This document shows positions 1-8,055 of a stretch of 64,000 nucleotides of DNA, piece after piece (position 1 is the stretch's first letter; the number at the start of each line of letters is the position of its first letter). The notes under the pieces were generated by a model that saw only the letters and a program-made list of their open reading frames with translations, was not told where the DNA came from and did not search any database. Both the position numbers and the translations under genes were made by a program. Source of the DNA: Pollutimonas sp963712655 (GTDB lineage Bacteria > Pseudomonadota > Gammaproteobacteria > Burkholderiales > Burkholderiaceae_B); assembly GCA_963712655.1 (NCBI GenBank), contig CAVQIT010000009.1:124001-188000 (forward strand). Reading direction: 5' to 3'.

Positions 1-2
1 TG

Positions 3-221
3 CCGTTCGAGAAGATCCGTTATTCGGACCGGTTCGACGACCCGAACCTGCCTGGCCAGATGCAGGCCACCATTTCATTGCGGCAAGTGTCCTGCGGAAC
101 CGAGCTCACCATTTTGCAGGAGGGCCTGCCCGAGGCCATTCCCGTTGAGATGTGCTACCTCGGCTGGCAGGAGTCGCTGCTTCAATTGGCAAAGCTGGTT
201 GAAGCCGATATCCCCGATTGA
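3..221 (+). CDS. AHSA1/SRPBCC-domain protein, C-terminal part (truncated by window edge)
   Basis: An open frame runs in from the left edge and stops at TGA 219-221, giving the last 72 residues. The ending (an EMCYLGWQESL stretch, then a short helix) resembles the C-terminal helix of AHSA1-type SRPBCC domains, in which a conserved W follows the last strand. Such small hydrophobic-pocket proteins are often encoded beside DUF899 proteins, and a DUF899 gene lies next door on the opposite strand and convergent. The start and N-terminus are outside the window, so the substrate or role cannot be judged. Confidence 0.6.
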   Translation, partial: PFEKIRYSDRFDDPNLPGQMQATISLRQVSCGTELTILQEGLPEAIPVEMCYLGWQESLLQLAKLVEADIPD

Positions 222-284
222 CCGCGGCGCGGCCGATCGCGGCCCAAGGCCGGGCCGCCGAATCCACCCGGCGGCATCCCTGGC

Positions 285-1079
285 TCATGGCTTCGTGCTT
301 GTGCCTTGATTCCGGAGTACCGCGTCTGCGGCGTCCGACACCTCGGCCCACTCTTTGTCGGGCGCTGCGCCTGCGACATAGCTGTCATGCCAGTTCCACC
401 ACTTGTAGGTCGGGGTCTGAGGATAGCCTTCGGGCGAGTCCTCCCAGGCCTCCTGCCGGCCCAGCGGCGTGATGTCGAGGTAGTTCCAGGTGCTTCCCAT
501 CTGTTCATCGCCGCGGTTGTTCAGGAAGTAGGTGCGGAACGCGCGATCGCCGTCGCGGTAGAACACATTGGTGCCGTGCCACTCGTCCACGCCGAAGTCG
601 GCGTCGAAGCTGTCCATAAGGGTGAACCACGGGATTTCCCAGCCCATGCTCGCCTTCAGCCGCGCAATGTCCGGCTGGGGTGCGCGCGAAACGAAGACGA
701 GGGTGGTGTCGCGGGCGTTCAGATGGGCGACATGAGCGACTTGGTCGGCCACCAGGGAGCAGCCCCGGCAGGCGTGGCCGGGCCAGCCGAACACGTCCGG
801 CTCGAAGAAGGCGCGGTAGACGATCAACTGGCGCCGGCCGTCGAACAGATCAAGCAGGCTGGCTTTGCCCGCGGGCCCCTCGAACGTATACGCCTTCTCC
901 ACGGCCATCCACGGCATGCGCCGGCGCTCGGCGGCCAGGGCGTCGCGGGCGTGGGTCTGGGCCTTTTCCTTCACCAGCAGTTGCTCGCGGGCCGTCTCCC
1001 ACGCCTGCGCCGACACGACCGGCGGTGTATGCATGGCGGGCTGTCCGTCTTTCCGTCCATTCCCGGATGATGTAGTCAT
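285..1079 (-). CDS. DUF899 family thioredoxin-like protein
   Basis: The 264-residue product matches the DUF899 family: an N-terminal VVSAQAWETAREQLLVKEKA segment, the GRRQLIVYRAFFEP stretch, a WPGHACRGCS motif carrying the two cysteines, and a C-terminal YKWWNWHDSY motif. Members have a thioredoxin-like fold; the function is not established. The ATG at 1079 is favoured because AGGAGGT lies about nine bases upstream on the minus strand. The gene is convergent with the AHSA1-domain gene. It is full length for the family. Confidence 0.85.
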   Translation of the reverse strand: MTTSSGNGRKDGQPAMHTPPVVSAQAWETAREQLLVKEKAQTHARDALAAERRRMPWMAVEKAYTFEGPAGKASLLDLFDGRRQLIVYRAFFEPDVFGWPGHACRGCSLVADQVAHVAHLNARDTTLVFVSRAPQPDIARLKASMGWEIPWFTLMDSFDADFGVDEWHGTNVFYRDGDRAFRTYFLNNRGDEQMGSTWNYLDITPLGRQEAWEDSPEGYPQTPTYKWWNWHDSYVAGAAPDKEWAEVSDAADAVLRNQGTSTKP

Positions 1080-1237
1080 GGCTTTCTACCTCCTGATGTG
1101 GGCGAATTTCCGCGCCTCGTGATCAAAGCGCGGTTCCTGTCCGCTGCTCATCGCCCGTTGTTGGGTGCAAGATAGTTTGGCACCGGAAATCGGACGTGGG
1201 GGGTAACAAGTGTGACGTATTCTGACGGCCCGCCGGC

Positions 1238-1259
1238 GATCGCTTTCTGAAAAGCGATC
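1238..1259. terminator. Hairpin downstream of the amidohydrolase gene
   Basis: GATCGCTTT and AAAGCGATC form a perfect 9-bp stem around a 4-base loop, about 80 bases past the stop of the amidohydrolase gene on the minus strand. There is no T-run on either side, so it is only a possible transcript end or 3' stabiliser. The rest of 1080-1340 holds nothing recognisable except the ribosome-binding site of the DUF899 gene. Confidence 0.3.
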
Positions 1260-1340
1260 AGGCGCGGGCGGGGTCCGGATCAGGTCATGGACGCGAGTCC
1301 GGCCGTGGGCGAACGAACCTGCGTATGGATGAGCGCGTAA

Positions 1341-2351
1341 TCAAGCTCTTCTTCCCGGCAGATCGCGTTCGGACAGCAGGCGCAGGGCCGTGCCGCAACA
1401 GACCTCATGGCGCTGGGTTTCGGAAAGATTGGGAACCGCGTCCAGGGTTTGCAGCGGGTTGGCATCGCACATGTCGAAGGGCGAGTCTGTGCCGATGACG
1501 ACGTGGTCGGCGCCTACCAGGTCGATCAGGTAGCGCAGCGCCTCGGGCTCGAAAACCAGGCTGTCGAAGTAGAACCGTTTGAGCAAGGTGCGCGGGTCGG
1601 ACGATCCGCATACATGCGTTTCCTTGCGAACACGATGGCCGTGGATGAGCCGCCCGATCTGGTAGGGCAGAAAGCCGCCGCCATGGGCAAGCAGGATTTT
1701 CAGCTCGGGGATGTCGTCCATGGCGCCGCTGAACATCAGATTGGCAACGCAGGTTGCCGTGTCCAGCGGATTGCCGATGAGGTTGGTCAGATAGTAGTTG
1801 TCCAGCCCGGCCTTGGAGCCTACATAGTAGGGATGGGCGAAAACGAATACGCCCAATTCCGCCGCGCGGCGCAGGACCGGGCGAAAGCGCATGTCGGCCA
1901 ACTGCGCGCCTTCGATGGAAGTGCCGACCTCGACGGCCTTGAAGCCATACTCCCGCACCACTCGCTCCAGTTCGGCAATGGCGGCATCGGGGTGCTGCAT
2001 GGGGATACTGGCCATTCCACGCAGCCGGGCGGGGCAGGCGCCGACCATGTCGGCCACGCCATCGTTGACCAGGCCGGCGACGCGCAGCGCCAGGTCCGGA
2101 TCGGCCCAGTAATAGAACATGGGCGGCGCGGGGGAGATTACCGATATCTGCACGTTCTTGCGGTCCATGGATTCCAGTTTGGCCATGGGATCGAAGAACT
2201 CGGGCAGCAGGGGATAGACGTAGCCCTGGTCATGCACAATTTGGGCTTGCGCGCCATCATGCCGGCAATGGGCGCCGAATTCTGTGGGCTGGACATTGAT
2301 GGCATCGATGATGCGCTGGGGAATGACGTGACTGTGTAGGTCGATGTTCAT
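1341..2351 (-). CDS. ACMSD-family amidohydrolase/decarboxylase
   Basis: A 336-residue TIM-barrel metal hydrolase of the amidohydrolase superfamily, closest in pattern to 2-amino-3-carboxymuconate-6-semialdehyde decarboxylase and related gamma-resorcylate-type decarboxylases. Visible metal and catalytic motifs are DLHSH near residue 4, FAHPYY near 170, LAHGGG near 225 and GTDSPFD near 290. It probably decarboxylates or hydrolyses a small carboxylic or aromatic acid in the cytosol. It lies 21 bases downstream of an IclR gene on the same strand, so the two are probably co-transcribed, and it faces the divergent deacetylase/BtrH-like/Bug genes. No strong ribosome-binding site is seen before the ATG. 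Confidence 0.85.
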   Translation of the reverse strand: MNIDLHSHVIPQRIIDAINVQPTEFGAHCRHDGAQAQIVHDQGYVYPLLPEFFDPMAKLESMDRKNVQISVISPAPPMFYYWADPDLALRVAGLVNDGVADMVGACPARLRGMASIPMQHPDAAIAELERVVREYGFKAVEVGTSIEGAQLADMRFRPVLRRAAELGVFVFAHPYYVGSKAGLDNYYLTNLIGNPLDTATCVANLMFSGAMDDIPELKILLAHGGGFLPYQIGRLIHGHRVRKETHVCGSSDPRTLLKRFYFDSLVFEPEALRYLIDLVGADHVVIGTDSPFDMCDANPLQTLDAVPNLSETQRHEVCCGTALRLLSERDLPGRRA

Positions 2352-2372
2352 GGCGGAATAAAGCCTTTGAAG

Positions 2373-3131
2373 TTAGCGGGCCAGCGTGGATTCGATGGCT
2401 TTGACGCAATTGGTGACGTGGAGGTCTACGTCGCGCAGGTGGCGACTTGTAAACCGGCTGGCAATGGATGCGACGAATACCGAAGCAATGGGGGTGCGCA
2501 TCCGGTCCCGGATAACCCGGCCCAGCGCGACCACATCCGACGCCGCGGCGCCTTCATCAAGCGCGTAGCCACGCACGCGCGTGGCCTCGATGCGTTCCAG
2601 CAGGATCTGTTCGTTGAGGCCATAGCGCCCAAGCTGGGGCGCGATCGTATCGATCACGATGCGGGCATCGCTGTTTTCCAGCGCGGCGAGGATGGCTACG
2701 CTGCCCGCGCCGATTCCCAGCGGATGGCGATCGCCGACATTGCGGGTCATGGTCTGGATTTCGAAGCTTCCCGCGATGCGGCTCAGGCAAACCGTTTCGA
2801 AGCCGCTGCGTCCGATCAGGAAAGCCATATCGCCCGTGTTGCGGGCCAGCACCGCAAGCTCGGATTCGGCGATTTCGCGCAGGTTGACGTCGGGCAGCGC
2901 CGCCAGCCCAAGTTCATACAGCAGCGGGCCGAGCCGGTAGCGGCGATGCACCGTGTCGCGCACAAGAACCCGTTCCTGGACGAGGCGTTGCAGCAGCCGA
3001 TGGGCCGTCGATTTGTCCAGCGAGGCCATTTCCGCAATATCGATAAGCCGCAAATTATGCGACTTGCTCGACGCGATCAGCCGGAGCAATTGGATCGCGC
3101 GGCCAACGGTCTGTGAGGTCGAAGTTGCCAT
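2373..3131 (-). CDS. IclR family transcriptional regulator
   Basis: The 252-residue protein has the IclR architecture. An N-terminal winged helix-turn-helix (residues 8-70, with SLDKSTAHRLLQRLV as recognition region) is followed by a GAF-like effector domain with the family's GDRHPLGIGAGSVAILA segment. It lies just upstream of the ACMSD-type gene and is divergent from the deacetylase gene. It is therefore the likely regulator of both transcription units, sensing the substrate or an intermediate of this cluster. The ATG at 3131 gives the normal family N-terminus. Confidence 0.9.
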   Translation of the reverse strand: MATSTSQTVGRAIQLLRLIASSKSHNLRLIDIAEMASLDKSTAHRLLQRLVQERVLVRDTVHRRYRLGPLLYELGLAALPDVNLREIAESELAVLARNTGDMAFLIGRSGFETVCLSRIAGSFEIQTMTRNVGDRHPLGIGAGSVAILAALENSDARIVIDTIAPQLGRYGLNEQILLERIEATRVRGYALDEGAAASDVVALGRVIRDRMRTPIASVFVASIASRFTSRHLRDVDLHVTNCVKAIESTLAR

Positions 3132-3501
3132 GTCTGCCTGCTGGTGATTGTGCTGTGGATTTTGATAAATTTCTTGATATATGAGAAATAATATTGGGAA
3201 CGATGAGCCTGATTATTACCTTGTAGTGCTGCAATAGCCGTCAAGACCAGCAATTAAAGCACGATAAAAGGGATTATATGGATGGATGCCGATGAGGTGC
3301 AACTAGAATTGCCGACCCTATCGTTTACCCTAGTTTTTTTTAATATGTGAGATTAATTAAAGATTCTTTTGACACGACAAAGAGCGGGCCGCTACGATTG
3401 GTTTCATCGGCCCTTTCCGTTTTCAAAATGGGAAAGGGCCCCCATCGTTATTAATTCACTTCGCTTTTCAGGCGAGGGCTCCGGCGCCCTTCGACAGCCA
3501 C
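3132..3501. promoter_or_regulatory. Divergent control region between IclR and deacetylase genes
   Basis: This 370-base region is clearly more AT-rich than its neighbours and has no gene. It holds the dyad ATTTCT-N9-AGAAAT at 3169-3189, close to the IclR start, which is a candidate IclR operator. It also holds a strong hairpin at 3409-3440 in the deacetylase leader (separate entry). AT-rich stretches near 3325-3360 probably contain the rightward promoter, but no clear -10/-35 pair could be fixed. Confidence 0.5.
3409..3440 (+). promoter_or_regulatory. Leader hairpin upstream of the deacetylase gene
   Basis: GGCCCTTTCC and GGAAAGGGCC form a perfect 10-bp stem around a 12-base loop, and the loop can pair further through TTT and AAA. 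It ends about 60 bases before the ATG of the deacetylase gene. There is no T-run directly after it, so it is not a standard terminator. It could be an attenuator-like or mRNA-protecting structure. Confidence 0.35.
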
Positions 3502-4425
3502 ATGACCACAGAATCAACCGACCGCAATTCCCGTCAGCGGATCGACTATCAGTCGATCAAGAACCGGCCGCGCCTACACTTGCCAGGCGACGCGCGCGTC
3601 GCCGTATGGACCATCGTCAATGTGGAGAATTGGGATCCCACCCGCCCGATGCCTCGGACCATATTGCCCCCGCCCATGTCGAAAGCCCTGTTGCCCGATG
3701 TGCCCAATTGGGCCTGGCACGAATACGGCATGCGCGTGGGATTCTGGCGTTTCCTGGACGCGCTGGGACAGCGCGGCTTGCGGGCGACTCTGGCCATCAA
3801 TGGCTCGGCCTGCGCGCAGTATCCAGAGGCTTGCAAAGCCGCGCAGGAAGCCGGCTGGGAATTCATGGGCCATGGATTTATCCAGCAACCCATGCACCAC
3901 GCCGAAAACCAGGCCAAGGCAATCAGCGACACCATCAAGGCGATTACCGATTTCACAGGCAAGCCGCCGCGCGGATGGGAAAGCCCTGGGTTGACCGAAA
4001 CGGACGATACCGTCGATTTGCTGGCGGAAGCCGGCATCGAGTACGTCGCCGACTGGGTGCTGGATGACCAGCCGGTTCCATTGCGGACGCGCAGCGGCAT
4101 CGACCTTATCTCTGTGCCGTACACGGTCGAAATCAACGATGTCGTCATTAGCGCCATCCAGCAGCATCCATCCGAAGAAATCCTGCGCCGTGGACGGGAC
4201 CAGTTCGACCGGCTGTACCAAGAAGGGGCGACGACTCCCCGGGTGATGGCCATTTCCATTCACCCCTACCTGACGGGTGCGCCGCACCGCATCAAATACC
4301 TGGAAGCTCTCTATGACTACATCCTCGGTCACGAGGGGGTGGCCATGCTGACGGGTGAAGAAATTCTCGACTGGTATCGGTCCGAGCAACTGCGTTTGCA
4401 GGGCGAAGGAGCCCTCGCCAAGTAA
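3502..4425 (+). CDS. Polysaccharide deacetylase (PuuE/allantoinase-like) family protein
   Basis: The 307-residue protein has the NodB-homology fold. An AVWTIVNVENWD start, an LNGSAC-like strand (AINGSACAQYPE), the GWEFMGHGFIQQPMHH stretch with the histidines, and a PPRGWESPGLTET motif are typical of the PuuE/cyclic-imidase branch, which acts on C-N bonds of cyclic amides rather than on chitin. There is no signal peptide, so it is cytosolic. It heads a rightward unit with the BtrH-like protein and a Bug receptor, opposite an IclR regulator. It may hydrolyse an N-acyl or cyclic amide substrate imported through that receptor; the substrate is unknown. Confidence 0.82.
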   Translation: MTTESTDRNSRQRIDYQSIKNRPRLHLPGDARVAVWTIVNVENWDPTRPMPRTILPPPMSKALLPDVPNWAWHEYGMRVGFWRFLDALGQRGLRATLAINGSACAQYPEACKAAQEAGWEFMGHGFIQQPMHHAENQAKAISDTIKAITDFTGKPPRGWESPGLTETDDTVDLLAEAGIEYVADWVLDDQPVPLRTRSGIDLISVPYTVEINDVVISAIQQHPSEEILRRGRDQFDRLYQEGATTPRVMAISIHPYLTGAPHRIKYLEALYDYILGHEGVAMLTGEEILDWYRSEQLRLQGEGALAK

Positions 4426-4438
4426 AGGCCTCCGGCGA

Positions 4439-4460
4439 CGGACCAGTCCGGGATTTTTTT
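4439..4460 (+). terminator. Weak hairpin followed by T7 after the deacetylase gene
   Basis: CGGACCAGTCCG (4439-4450) can form a short stem with a small loop, and seven T residues follow at 4454-4460. The stem is short, so read-through into the next gene, about 45 bases further on, is likely. It may tune expression inside the operon. Confidence 0.3.
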
Positions 4461-4505
4461 ACCAATCCTTCATTATTCTTTCATTTTCCTGACAAGGGAG
4501 CTTGT

Positions 4506-5726
4506 ATGCCAGAAATTACCCAATATTCTTCCAGCTATTTTTCAATGACTTGGCTGGGTCCCAAAGGCTATCCGGACGGGGCCAATTCAGGGCGCTGTTA
4601 CTTCACCGGCATGATAGGGATGCTGCGCCATTTCGGCGAAGAGGACACCCTGTTTGCCGATGGGATCAGCGGCGACGGATTCTCCTTCCGCTGGTGCCGC
4701 TTTTACGGCGCGCCTGCCTTCAACGGAGGCGTCGGGCCATTCCATGAACTCTGGGAATACACCCCGCGCGCGCTGGGTTTCCAGGGCCACTGGGAACAGG
4801 ACCATGAAGGCGGATTCGAGGGGGCGTTTGCAAAGCTGACCGGCCTGATCGATCGCGGCATACCGGTACAGGTCGGGCTGCATTACAGCCTGCTCCTGCC
4901 TTACGGCGCCAAGAGCTCGCCGCGCCTGCGTTTCCAGAATGAAACGATGCACAAGTCGGGTTTCGGACACCATGTGGTGGTCGCGGGCTACGACCTCGAA
5001 AAGAAGACAGTCGTCATCTGGGAGCCGAACGACCTTGCGGAGCACGCCAAGTTCGAATGTCCGATCGATGTGTTCAGGCTGGCATGGGAACAATCCGCCC
5101 AGCGCGTGAATGACCAGTACCAGGCGTGGCCTCACCATCGTGCCTATGACGGCGAATGGAGCCTGCATGACGGCTATGGCCCGTATCTGATGGTGTGGGT
5201 CGAACCCGAGCGCGATCCCAATTGGGATATTGGCGCCGCGATCCGCCACAGCTTCCGGCGCAACACGAAGATACTTAGCGGCGAGTACCCGAAGCCTTAC
5301 GCATTGTTCGGCAACCAATGGCAGATTCCGCATTGGGAAACCGGCGCGCCGGGCATGGCGCGGTTCGCGCAGGCCGTGCTGGACGGAAAAGTGGAAGATC
5401 CGCTGGGCGTGGATGGCGAGCGGGCGCCCTTGTTTCTCACCGTCAACATTCCGAACCACGGCGTGTTGGGACGGCGCGGAGCGGGCGGCTATCTCGACCG
5501 CGTGGCGCGCGAACTCGACCAGCGCGGGCTCGACGGCGAGCCGGCCGCCCGGGCGGCGCAGCACATGCTGGACTCGTCCGAGCAGTTCAAGACCTTGCGT
5601 TATGAGCGCGACATGAAGCAAGCGGGTGAACTTGTGCGGCAGATTGCCGAGACCGAGCTCGCCGCTTTGGCACAGATGCAAAAAGGCTGGGAGCAAGTCA
5701 AGCAGCTTGGCCCGCAGTCGTCATAG
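4506..5726 (+). CDS. BtrH N-terminal-domain-like protein, putative cysteine hydrolase/acyltransferase
   Basis: The 406-residue protein resembles the BtrH_N family (butirosin biosynthesis protein H-like, papain/C39-type fold). A cysteine in SGRCYFTGMIGMLRHFG (about residue 30) is followed by GFGHHVVVAGYD (about 155), which would supply the histidine, and then by a WEPND stretch that could hold an acidic residue. BtrH itself is an acyltransferase that moves an amino-acyl chain; other members are uncharacterised. No signal peptide is present. The AAGGGAG ribosome-binding site fits the ATG at 4506. Its place between the deacetylase and a Bug receptor suggests a role on an N-acyl or amide compound. 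Family assignment is moderate and the reaction unknown. Confidence 0.55.
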   Translation: MPEITQYSSSYFSMTWLGPKGYPDGANSGRCYFTGMIGMLRHFGEEDTLFADGISGDGFSFRWCRFYGAPAFNGGVGPFHELWEYTPRALGFQGHWEQDHEGGFEGAFAKLTGLIDRGIPVQVGLHYSLLLPYGAKSSPRLRFQNETMHKSGFGHHVVVAGYDLEKKTVVIWEPNDLAEHAKFECPIDVFRLAWEQSAQRVNDQYQAWPHHRAYDGEWSLHDGYGPYLMVWVEPERDPNWDIGAAIRHSFRRNTKILSGEYPKPYALFGNQWQIPHWETGAPGMARFAQAVLDGKVEDPLGVDGERAPLFLTVNIPNHGVLGRRGAGGYLDRVARELDQRGLDGEPAARAAQHMLDSSEQFKTLRYERDMKQAGELVRQIAETELAALAQMQKGWEQVKQLGPQSS

Positions 5727-5775
5727 TGTGCAATCCATCCCGCGAATTGCCTATTCTTTCTTTCGGAGCGACGCA

Positions 5776-6747
5776 ATGAAATCTTTACTTGCCAGCCTGC
5801 TGGCGGTCACCTTCGTGACATTTTCTCTTGGTGCCCATGCGCAAGCGGACACCTATCCCTCGAAACCTATCAAGGTCATCGTGCCGTATCCGGCCGGAGA
5901 CGGTACCGATGTGGTGGCCCGCCTGATCGGCTCCAAGGTCGGCAAGATACTCGGCCAGCCTTTCGTGATCGAAAACCGCCCCGGAGCGGGCGGGCAGATA
6001 GGCCTGCGGCAGGCGGCGACCGCGCCGAACGATGGCTATACGCTGACGCTGGGCCAGGCCGCCACGCTTGCGCTTTTTCCCCACACCTATAAAGACCTTC
6101 CCTATCATCCCATCAAGGACTTCGCCCCGGTTGCCGCGCTTGCGGCCAATTACCTGGCGATAACGGCCCGGCCGAACAGTCCGTTCAAGACCATCCCCGA
6201 GATGATCAAGTGGGCGAAAGATAATCCCAATACGCTGACGTTGGGCACGACGTCCAATGGCGGGTTCCAGCACATGTCCATGGAGCTTCTGGCCCAGATG
6301 ACAGGCTTTACGTATCGGAATATTCCGTATAAGGGCACCCAGCAGGTAATTACCGATCTGGTGGGCGAGCGTATCGATGTCGCCATCCCGCCTTATACGA
6401 TCGTGGCGCCGCTGGTCAAGAGCGGCAATCTCAAGCTGCTTGGCATCACGTATCCGAAACGCGACCCTCAGGTGCCGGATATCGCCACCGTGGGCGAATC
6501 CATCAAAGGCTATGATTCGGTCGGCTGGTATGGCTTCATCGCACCCGCCGGCACGCCGGAACCCGTTGTCAACAAGCTGAATGCAGCCATCAACGAGGCG
6601 CTGAAAATGCCGGATGTCCAGCAGACTATGACGAGCCTGGGGCTGATACAGATCATCGAAAGCCCAGCCTATTTCTCCGATTTGATCCGTAACGAATACG
6701 ACAAATTCGGCAAGCTGGTCAAGGACTCCGGCTACGAGCCGCAATAG
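5776..6747 (+). CDS. Bug-family tripartite tricarboxylate transporter receptor
   Basis: A 323-residue periplasmic solute receptor: signal peptide (hydrophobic LLASLLAVTFVTFSLG, cleavage near AHAQA), then the family marks YPSKPIKVIVPYPAGDGTD, ENRPGAGG near residue 70 and GTPEPVVNKLN near 265. Bug proteins bind small carboxylates or amides and normally pass them to TctA/TctB membrane partners, which are absent here. The frame is open further upstream, but the ATG at 5776 gives the proper signal peptide. Last gene of the IclR-linked cluster. Confidence 0.92.
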   Translation: MKSLLASLLAVTFVTFSLGAHAQADTYPSKPIKVIVPYPAGDGTDVVARLIGSKVGKILGQPFVIENRPGAGGQIGLRQAATAPNDGYTLTLGQAATLALFPHTYKDLPYHPIKDFAPVAALAANYLAITARPNSPFKTIPEMIKWAKDNPNTLTLGTTSNGGFQHMSMELLAQMTGFTYRNIPYKGTQQVITDLVGERIDVAIPPYTIVAPLVKSGNLKLLGITYPKRDPQVPDIATVGESIKGYDSVGWYGFIAPAGTPEPVVNKLNAAINEALKMPDVQQTMTSLGLIQIIESPAYFSDLIRNEYDKFGKLVKDSGYEPQ

Positions 6748-6869
6748 GGCGATCGTTTCGCCATGCCAGGCGGGAATGCGCCTGGCGTTATGTTTGCCCG
6801 GTGTGCTATGCACTGGGTATACGGCCTGCCTGTTGTCCGACGGGTAGGCCGTTGCTATTGTCATTGCCG

Positions 6870-7511
6870 CTATCGCGCGGGCCGTCTGCCGACGCGCGAA
6901 GCAAAATACTCCTGCAGCGCTCGATCCGTCTTGGTTCTGGACTCCGCCAGGGCATCTGGACCGAAGGCGGTTCTCTCGACAGAGAAGAACGTCAGATCAT
7001 GCAGTCCTATGGTGCTCAGGATGGCTTTTAGATACGGAGTAAGAAAGTCTGGCTGACGCGCACGCTCCCCTGAATATCTTCCGCCCGAGGACACGGCGAC
7101 AAAGACTGGACGGTCGCGCAGCGTGGCTGCTTTTCCTTCCGCGGTCAGATTGAATGTGCGGCGAACTCGAACGATGTGGTCTATCCACGCCTTCAGCGCG
7201 GACGGTACGGTGAAGTTGTGCATGGGAGTTCCAATGACCACGAAATCCGAACTCTCGAGTTCCTGAATCAGTGCTTCGGACAAGGGTATGGACCCCTCTT
7301 GGGATAGCTCCGCGGCTGACGCTTGCGCGGCGCCAAGGGCTAGCGCGTAATTCTCATCGACGTGCGATATGGCGCCGCCGCCGATCACCCTGTTTATCAC
7401 TAGTGCCGTCGGCTCGCCGGTCAGCAAAAAGCCGACAATTTTTTGAGAGAGCCTATAGCTCTCGGAGGCTTGCCCGCGAGGGCTGCAGCTAATATGCAGG
7501 ATTTTTTTCAT
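6870..7511 (-). CDS. azoR: FMN-dependent NADH:quinone oxidoreductase/azoreductase
   Basis: The 213-residue flavodoxin-like protein carries the AzoR marks: an N-terminal LHISCSPRGQASESYRLS phosphate-binding loop, GTPMHNFTVPSALKAWIDH near residue 97 and VAVSSGGRYSG near 142 for FMN contacts. AzoR reduces quinones and azo bonds with NADH in the cytosol. TTAGGTAG precedes the ATG. It is divergent from the MocR gene at 8056, and their shared region holds repeated ATGGACC boxes also found before the AhpD-like gene, so it may belong to the same MocR-controlled stress set. Confidence 0.9.
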   Translation of the reverse strand: MKKILHISCSPRGQASESYRLSQKIVGFLLTGEPTALVINRVIGGGAISHVDENYALALGAAQASAAELSQEGSIPLSEALIQELESSDFVVIGTPMHNFTVPSALKAWIDHIVRVRRTFNLTAEGKAATLRDRPVFVAVSSGGRYSGERARQPDFLTPYLKAILSTIGLHDLTFFSVERTAFGPDALAESRTKTDRALQEYFASRVGRRPAR

Positions 7512-7640
7512 CTACCTAATTCCAGATTTTTTAAATGCTGTCGCTCGAGCCGTCGCATCGCCAAACGAGAAAATTTGATTGGCCGGCGCACGTTCGATGT
7601 TGATATAAAGCGCGACACAGGCAATCATTCTACAAATCTA

Positions 7641-7690
7641 ATGGACCATATTAAAGATCCATGAATTGAAATTTAAAATGGTCCATGATT
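7641..7690. promoter_or_regulatory. Repeated ATGGACC boxes in the azoR/MocR intergenic region
   Basis: ATGGACCAT at 7641-7649 is followed by GATCCAT at 7656-7662 and by the inverted copy ATGGTCCAT at 7678-7686. Read on the minus strand, the last site is AATCATGGACC, which recurs exactly at 9576-9586 before the AhpD-like gene. The shared box suggests the operator of the MocR-type regulator encoded between the two sites. Confidence 0.5.
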
Positions 7691-7780
7691 GCTATGGGCA
7701 GGCTTGCCCGCCACGTTGTCTCAAGCTTTCTTTCCGGGTCGCCACGGTACAATCACCGTTGAGTAAACTGATAAATCGGC

Positions 7781-8049
7781 TAGGGCCTGTTAACGCTACA
7801 TCCCGCCTACGCCGGTGGCATATTGGATGCAGGGCAAGGCGCGGGTGAGGCGGCGTACCGAGTGTACGCAACGAATCCGCAACGCGGCCCTGCATCCGAT
7901 ATGCCACCGGCCCTGCGGGTGATCGGGTCAAGGCCGCGCTGGCCGCGTTGCGTATGCTCGCCGTAGCGGCGGCTACGTCTGCGCTTCGTGCCTTGCCGGC
8001 GCGGCGTTGACCCGTCACGCGGGCGGGGATTTAGCGTTAACAGGCCCTA
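7781..8049. repeat. MITE-like structured repeat element, copy 1
   Basis: A 269-bp non-coding element bounded by perfect 18-bp inverted ends, TAGGGCCTGTTAACGCTA at left and its complement at right. Inside are two more inverted repeats: a 24-bp pair at 7812-7835 with 7887-7910 (one T-G mismatch) and a 15-bp pair at 7925-7939 with 7999-8013 (one mismatch). Left flank plus end reads CTAG, right flank CTAA, which looks like a decayed 4-bp target duplication. A related copy lies at 18040-18310. The right end is six bases from the ATG of the MocR gene, so the element forms that gene's leader. Confidence 0.85.
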
Positions 8050-8055
8050 ATTTCC

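Noticed and set aside
306..1070. Open frame of 254 codons opposite the DUF899 gene
   Set aside because: The DUF899 reading has family motifs and a strong ribosome-binding site; this frame has neither.
1407..2339. Open frame of 310 codons opposite the amidohydrolase gene
   Set aside because: The opposite strand has complete metal-binding motifs of the amidohydrolase family; this one has no family features.
4587..5696. Open frame of 369 codons opposite the BtrH-like gene
   Set aside because: No start signal or domain; the plus-strand gene has a ribosome-binding site and fits the operon.
7692..8018. Frames inside repeat copy 1, and matching ones in copy 2 (18055-18301)
   Set aside because: They arise from the inverted-repeat structure; the two copies do not conserve a start or length in a way that suggests a protein.
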